This document shows, piece by piece, positions 13,763 to 17,640 of a stretch of 17,640 bases of DNA. The notes beneath the pieces are model-generated. The model had not been told where the DNA came from. It saw only the letters and a program-made list of their open reading frames with translations, and searched no databases. The stretch is from positions 1-17,640 of the forward strand of contig JBGRQB010000081.1 of NCBI GenBank assembly GCA_041725875.1, given 5' to 3'. The DNA comes from JBGRQB01 sp041725875. GTDB lineage: Bacteria; Bacteroidota; Ignavibacteria; Ignavibacteriales; Melioribacteraceae. Numbering within the stretch: position 1 is the stretch's first letter; the number at the start of each line of letters is the position of its first letter. A program made the position numbers and the translations under genes.

Positions 13763-13811
13763 AACAATCCGCTGGATGCTAAGCGAATTTTAGCGGTTTT
13801 TACGAATTGTT
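13763..13811 (+). terminator. Leader hairpin 2 / possible attenuator before the receptor
   Basis: AACAAT (13763-13768) and ATTGTT (13806-13811) form an outer stem. Inside, CCGCT (13769-13773) pairs with AGCGG (13792-13796), followed by TTTTTA, which resembles a terminator. GCTAA (13778-13782) can instead pair with TTAGC (13790-13794), using the same bases, so the two inner folds exclude one another. This could end the sigma-FecR transcript in part or act as a switch. No known riboswitch family is recognised. Confidence 0.5.
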
Positions 13812-13831
13812 CAAAAGTACAGGTTTAAGAT

Positions 13832-16615
13832 ATGAAAAAAAATATTTTTCGGAAAATTAAAATGGTATTTTTTTATTCAACATTAATAATGCTTATGCAG
13901 GTTATGACAATCAATTTGTTGTTTGCTAGCGGGAGTATACAGGGTCAGAGACTGATTGAAGTTAATGTTGACATTAGTGTTAAAGATATGACCCTGCTTG
14001 AAGTTTTGAATGAGATTGAAAACAAAACACAGTTTAAGTTTAGCTATACCGAAGATGAAATTCCTCTTGAAAAAAGACTTACTTTAGATATTGACGGGGA
14101 ATCATTGTATGAGGTTCTTGAGGCTGTTTCAGCTGCCTGCAATCTTGTATTTAACAGGATCAACAATCAGATTGTTGTTATAAGAAAAGCTGTGTCGATT
14201 AAGACTAATAAAAAAAATGTGATAAACGAAGTTGGCGCGGTACGGGGGAAAATAAAAGACAAGGTAACCGGAGAGTTAATTTTTGGGGCAAATGTTATTC
14301 TTGAAGGAACAGAGCTTGGGTCATCTACCGGGTTTGACGGGAAGTTTCAGATTAATAAAATTCCTGTGGGAGAGTATAAATTAAAAATTTCATATATCGG
14401 TTATAAGTCGATTACAGAAAAAATTAAGATAGTTAAAAACAAAATTGTTGAAGTCAATTTCGAACTTCAACCGTCACTGGTAAATCTTGATGAATTAGTT
14501 GTAACAGGATCAATGGCGGAAAGAAAAATTAAAGAAAGTGCAAATCCAATTACAATAATTACCGGCAAAGAACTTGAAAACAGAGATGTTTCCAGCCTGA
14601 ATGATATTCTAAAAGTAATACCAGGTGTAATTCCGACTGACGGATCTGACACCGGATCTAAAACAGGTAAAGCAACAACTAACCCTATCTCAACAAACAA
14701 TGTCAGAGGAGTGGCAACCTTAGGTTCCGGTTCAGGTGCAAGCGGAGTTAAGGTTTTACTGGATGGAGTTGAGGTTACAAATGATAAAGCGTTAGATTTT
14801 CTAGATCCGAATCAAATTGAAAAAATTGAAATAATCCGTGGACCTATGGCAACAACTTTGTATGGTGCAGGAGCTTCGGGAGGTATTATACAAATTTTTA
14901 CCAAATCTGGTTTTGGAAAAATGCAGGTAAGTTTAAGAAGCAGAATTTCCATTCTTGAAAGTGATTATCACGATGAAAGTAAAGTAAACCAGGAACACTC
15001 AATTGGAATTAACGGTGGTAATAGTGATTACGGTTATAATGTCAGTTTAAATCATAATTTTAATCCGGCAGGAAGATTCAAAAAAAATAATGGAATTGAT
15101 GAAAAAATCTGGAGCGCCTTTGTTGGTTTATATGCTTCTTTTAGTGATGTAAAACTTGATTTTAAATTTCAGCACAGCAAATCTGAATTTGGAACAAATG
15201 ATCCGGAAACTATAAAACGTATTGCAGAAAAACAACAATGGAAGAACTGGGAAACCTATCCTACATATCCACTTCGGGATGATAGAAACAGTAACAAAAC
15301 AACAATTGCTGGATTAAATGCTACACATGTTATTACAAATAACTTGTATCATAAATTCCTAATTAACCATTCAAGATTTGATGGTGAAAATATGGGATTT
15401 AGTCCGATGAAAGATTTTATGACAGAAAAAGATTATTATTTGGAAAATAGTTATGGTTCAGAAATGACGAACTTTAAATATTTTATTAACTATGATTCTA
15501 AAGTTTCCAATGTTATTAATTTGGATCTGACCGCTGGTTTTGATTACAGTAAAAATGATCTTAAAAGTTATACTATACACTATGCTAACCCGCCATCAGA
15601 AGTGAGTAACGATTTTGCAGAGTCACCTGCCGGTTCAACAACACTTAAGGAGGGTTTTACAAAAGCATTTTTTGCTGAGACAGTGGTAGGGATAAATGAA
15701 AACCTGAATTTTACTATTGGTTTCAGAACAGAGCAAAATGCCGGTTATGGGGATGATGTTGGCTGGGTGTCAATGCCAAGGTTCGGAGTTGCATACGTAC
15801 TTGAAATGGATGATCTTATTGTTAAACCAAGAGCTTCCTGGGGAAAATCTACACAGGCACCTGATCCTTTATCAAAAGTAAGACAAGAAACTCAATACAC
15901 TTTACAACTTGCAAACCCTGATCTAAAACCTCAGGTGCAAAAAGGATGGGAAGCAGGCGCTGATGTTTATCTTTCAACATATTTAACAGTTGGCATTACT
16001 TACTATGATCAGTTAGTTGAAGATATGATTAATTTCAAAATGTTGGGATTAACTGATGATGGAAAGATGAAATTTCAGTATGCAAATTTTAAGGAAGTAG
16101 AAAATTACGGACTGGAACTTTCTGCAAAATTTCAATATGACAGATTTTTATTAAGCACTGCATATACAAGCAATACAAGTGTTTACGGAAACGGATTTCC
16201 TACAAAAGAAGAAGCTGCTAATGGAATGTCTCCAAATATATACACCGGAGCCAGAATATTAGGCATCCCTTACTCAACATTTACATCCTCTTTAACATAT
16301 TATTTCCCTGCATTGTTTGGAGGAGCAGGTAAATCTGGCAGTCTGACATTAGAATATTATCATCTTGGTAAAGTTACACAAAGTGATTATATCGGTGAGA
16401 CGAGATTCCGAACTGAAAATCCAGGACAACCAGCTAAGCGGGAATACAAAGAGTTCGACGGATATGGAAAATGGAATTTACGCGGAAATGTTTCACTCCT
16501 CGATAACTTAGTTCTCTTTGTGGATATTATGAATCTTTTCAACAAACAGACAGTTATGAATAGCGGTCCTCTGAGAGGAAGGTCAATAAGTATAGGCTCA
16601 AATTTAATTTTTTAA
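13832..16615 (+). CDS. FecA-type TonB-dependent outer-membrane receptor with STN domain
   Basis: A 927-residue outer-membrane transporter/transducer. Signal peptide at about 1-33; STN signalling domain at about 42-120 (DMTLLEVLNEIENKTQFKFSY...YEVLEAV); carboxypeptidase-D-like beta-sandwich at about 137-212 (VRGKIKDKVTGELIFGANVILEGT...GYK). A TonB-box-like LDELVVTG is at 219-226. The plug is at about 232-360, with VKVLLDGVEV and IEKIEIIRGPMATTLYGAGASGGIIQIFTK. A beta-barrel runs to the end, finishing with an aromatic (SIGSNLIF) as needed for BAM insertion. The STN domain and the upstream sigma/FecR pair say it signals as well as transports. No SusD partner follows, and the length is below most SusC proteins, so it is better called a FecA-like receptor. 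Substrate not readable: a siderophore, metal complex, peptide or vitamin are options. Confidence 0.93.
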   Translation: MKKNIFRKIKMVFFYSTLIMLMQVMTINLLFASGSIQGQRLIEVNVDISVKDMTLLEVLNEIENKTQFKFSYTEDEIPLEKRLTLDIDGESLYEVLEAVSAACNLVFNRINNQIVVIRKAVSIKTNKKNVINEVGAVRGKIKDKVTGELIFGANVILEGTELGSSTGFDGKFQINKIPVGEYKLKISYIGYKSITEKIKIVKNKIVEVNFELQPSLVNLDELVVTGSMAERKIKESANPITIITGKELENRDVSSLNDILKVIPGVIPTDGSDTGSKTGKATTNPISTNNVRGVATLGSGSGASGVKVLLDGVEVTNDKALDFLDPNQIEKIEIIRGPMATTLYGAGASGGIIQIFTKSGFGKMQVSLRSRISILESDYHDESKVNQEHSIGINGGNSDYGYNVSLNHNFNPAGRFKKNNGIDEKIWSAFVGLYASFSDVKLDFKFQHSKSEFGTNDPETIKRIAEKQQWKNWETYPTYPLRDDRNSNKTTIAGLNATHVITNNLYHKFLINHSRFDGENMGFSPMKDFMTEKDYYLENSYGSEMTNFKYFINYDSKVSNVINLDLTAGFDYSKNDLKSYTIHYANPPSEVSNDFAESPAGSTTLKEGFTKAFFAETVVGINENLNFTIGFRTEQNAGYGDDVGWVSMPRFGVAYVLEMDDLIVKPRASWGKSTQAPDPLSKVRQETQYTLQLANPDLKPQVQKGWEAGADVYLSTYLTVGITYYDQLVEDMINFKMLGLTDDGKMKFQYANFKEVENYGLELSAKFQYDRFLLSTAYTSNTSVYGNGFPTKEEAANGMSPNIYTGARILGIPYSTFTSSLTYYFPALFGGAGKSGSLTLEYYHLGKVTQSDYIGETRFRTENPGQPAKREYKEFDGYGKWNLRGNVSLLDNLVLFVDIMNLFNKQTVMNSGPLRGRSISIGSNLIF

Positions 16616-16647
16616 CTCTCCCTATAGTAGAAACTATGAATACTAAA

Positions 16648-16669
16648 ACCGCCCGATTTTTCGGGCGGT
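16648..16669 (+). terminator. Hairpin terminator or attenuator after the receptor gene
   Basis: ACCGCCCGA (16648-16656) pairs perfectly with TCGGGCGGT (16661-16669) across a TTTT loop. Only ATT follows on the plus strand, while AAAA precedes it, giving a TTTT tail on the minus strand. On the plus strand it may be leaky, lowering but not blocking expression of the downstream redoxin. Confidence 0.7.
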
Positions 16670-16702
16670 ATTGGAAGCTTACAACAATTTTTAGGTGAAA
16701 GT

Positions 16703-17248
16703 ATGATTTGGAAATTAAAAACAATTGCAATTCTGTTAATAAGTATTGCTTTTGCGCAGTCAGATTATAAATCAAACAGTGACGGATACAAAAACTATCA
16801 TGCACATAACTTCACATTACCTGATTTGGAAGGAAGGAAAGTATCACTATCTGACTATAAAGATCAGATTATTGTACTGGATTTCTGGGCAACCTGGTGT
16901 ACACCTTGTATCGCATCATTTCCGGCAATGAAAGAAGCTCAAAATTATTTCAAAAATAAAAATATCGATGTCAAATTTTTGTTTATCGATACCTGGGAAG
17001 ATCTTGAGCAGGATGTTTTGATAAACGATATAAAAACTATTCTGAAGAAGAATAATTATCAGTTTCATGTTTTGCTGGACCTTAATAGTGAAGTAGTTGA
17101 AAAATATCAAATTGAAGGTCTGCCCACAAAAATAATAATCGGCAGAGACGGGAATGTGAAATATATGTCAACAGGTTCATCTGGTGATCCGAATGAAGTT
17201 GTTGCAGAACTGAAAGAAATTATTTCAAAAATTAACAAAAGCGAATAG
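16703..17248 (+). CDS. Secreted TlpA/ResA-like thiol-disulfide oxidoreductase
   Basis: A 181-residue periplasmic protein. Residues 1-18 form a signal peptide (KLKTIAILLISIAFA, cut probably after A18). The thioredoxin fold follows: FTLPDLEGRKVSLSDYKDQIIVLDFWATWCTPC with the active site C66-T-P-C69, then VKFLFIDTWED and the cis-Pro loop EGLPTKI (P141), ending RDGNVKYMSTG. All key residues are present, so it should be an active reductase. Start ATG follows AGGTGAAAG. It lies 87 bases behind the receptor, after a hairpin, and 81 bases before a lipoprotein gene. Relatives in Bacteroidota often serve cytochrome c maturation or reduce substrates next to uptake systems; here the placement suggests a reduction step linked to the receptor's substrate. 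Confidence 0.93.
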   Translation: MIWKLKTIAILLISIAFAQSDYKSNSDGYKNYHAHNFTLPDLEGRKVSLSDYKDQIIVLDFWATWCTPCIASFPAMKEAQNYFKNKNIDVKFLFIDTWEDLEQDVLINDIKTILKKNNYQFHVLLDLNSEVVEKYQIEGLPTKIIIGRDGNVKYMSTGSSGDPNEVVAELKEIISKINKSE

Positions 17249-17332
17249 CAAATGAAATTAAAGAAGTAACCAGACTCCGCATATGGGGGGAATGTTAAGT
17301 GTTTTATGAAATTTTAACTTAAAAGGACTATG

Positions 17333-17640
17333 ATGAAAAAAAATATAATTGTTTTTGCAATAGCTGTGTTTCTGACAGCCTGCGGGACAAAAGAAATTCC
17401 TATTGATACTGTTGCAATTGACGGAACAGCTCCCGGTGCTGTTGAAGTGCTAAATAAGGCAAAAGAAAAATTAAAGGGAATCAGATCTTATAAAGCAGAA
17501 GTAATTGCAGTTCAGGAATCAGATTTTTATGGAAGTGAAAAATTATTTGAAGGAAAGATCGAAGCAGAATATGCCGGAAAATCCGGGACACTCGGGAATA
17601 TTTGGTATGAAACAAAACAATCGATGAAAGGAAAAAACAG
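17333..17640 (+). CDS. Lipoprotein, 5' part only (runs off the window; possibly LolA-like)
   Basis: The frame is open to the last base, giving 102 visible residues from the preferred ATG at 17333; an adjacent in-frame ATG at 17330 is the alternative. AAAAGGA at 17321-17327 is the ribosome site and its spacing favours the second ATG. The start is a lipoprotein signal (KKNIIVFAIAVFLTAC) with lipobox LTAC and Cys17 as the lipidated residue. The mature part begins with a short linker and then AVEVLNKAKEKLKGIRSYKAEVIAVQES, which resembles the first helix and strand of LolA-type carrier or related DUF folds. That similarity is by eye and weak. Position behind the TlpA-like gene suggests a shared operon. 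Confidence 0.85.
   Translation, partial: MKKNIIVFAIAVFLTACGTKEIPIDTVAIDGTAPGAVEVLNKAKEKLKGIRSYKAEVIAVQESDFYGSEKLFEGKIEAEYAGKSGTLGNIWYETKQSMKGKN

Noticed and set aside
13723..13811. tRNA or known riboswitch in the FecR-receptor gap
   Set aside because: No cloverleaf could be drawn, and no cobalamin or other riboswitch core was recognised; only local hairpins are supported.
14467..14700. Minus-strand open frame of 77 codons opposite the receptor plug
   Set aside because: It is antisense to conserved plug-domain sequence, with no ribosome site and no similarity recognised.
13832..16615. SusC/RagA nutrient receptor
   Set aside because: No SusD-like gene follows, and the protein has an STN domain with linked sigma/FecR genes, so a FecA-type signalling receptor fits better.

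Overview
The window reads as a low-GC chromosome fragment from the phylum Bacteroidota (or a close relative in the Bacteroidota/Ignavibacteria group). The markers are an ECF sigma factor of the Bacteroides-expansion type followed by a FecR anti-sigma factor with a C-terminal DUF4974-like region and a TonB-dependent receptor with STN and carboxypeptidase-D-like domains. Others are two large orphan FtsX/MacB-type permeases, a GPGEY-motif six-bladed beta-propeller lipoprotein, and mostly weak Shine-Dalgarno sites. No rRNA, tRNA, CRISPR array or transposase was seen.

Layout. 1-317 has no gene but carries interlocking short repeats. 318-1208 is an AraC-family regulator. 1351-2857 is a compact cassette: a sigma70-like promoter with two TetR-type palindromes, a TetR regulator and a short-chain dehydrogenase, with visibly richer GC and different codon use (probably acquired). 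3167-5554 is an orphan ABC-type permease, bracketed by two near-copies of one terminator sequence. 5911-7812 is a three-gene operon: a 73-residue Cys-rich secreted peptide (NVEALA-like architecture), a propeller lipoprotein and a membrane-anchored CxxC thioredoxin-fold protein. Convergent to it, 10798-7857 (minus strand) is a PadR repressor coupled to a second orphan permease, whose conserved N-terminal prefix is cut by an in-frame TAG. 11070-11779 is a HepT/MntA (type VII) toxin-antitoxin pair. 11944-17640 is a cell-surface-signalling locus: sigma factor, FecR, structured leader, TonB-dependent receptor, secreted TlpA/ResA-like oxidoreductase, and the start of a lipoprotein that runs off the window.

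How the genes may work together. The FecI-FecR-receptor set should switch on outer-membrane uptake when substrate binds; the downstream thioredoxin and lipoprotein probably handle the imported or exported substrate in the periplasm. The peptide/propeller/redoxin operon is the most intriguing part. A small exported peptide with four Cys is encoded just upstream of a surface or periplasmic propeller and a membrane-bound CxxC protein, and the operon lies between two ATPase-less permeases. It looks like a production and redox-handling system for an extracytoplasmic peptide of unknown function. All functional links between neighbours are inference from gene order.
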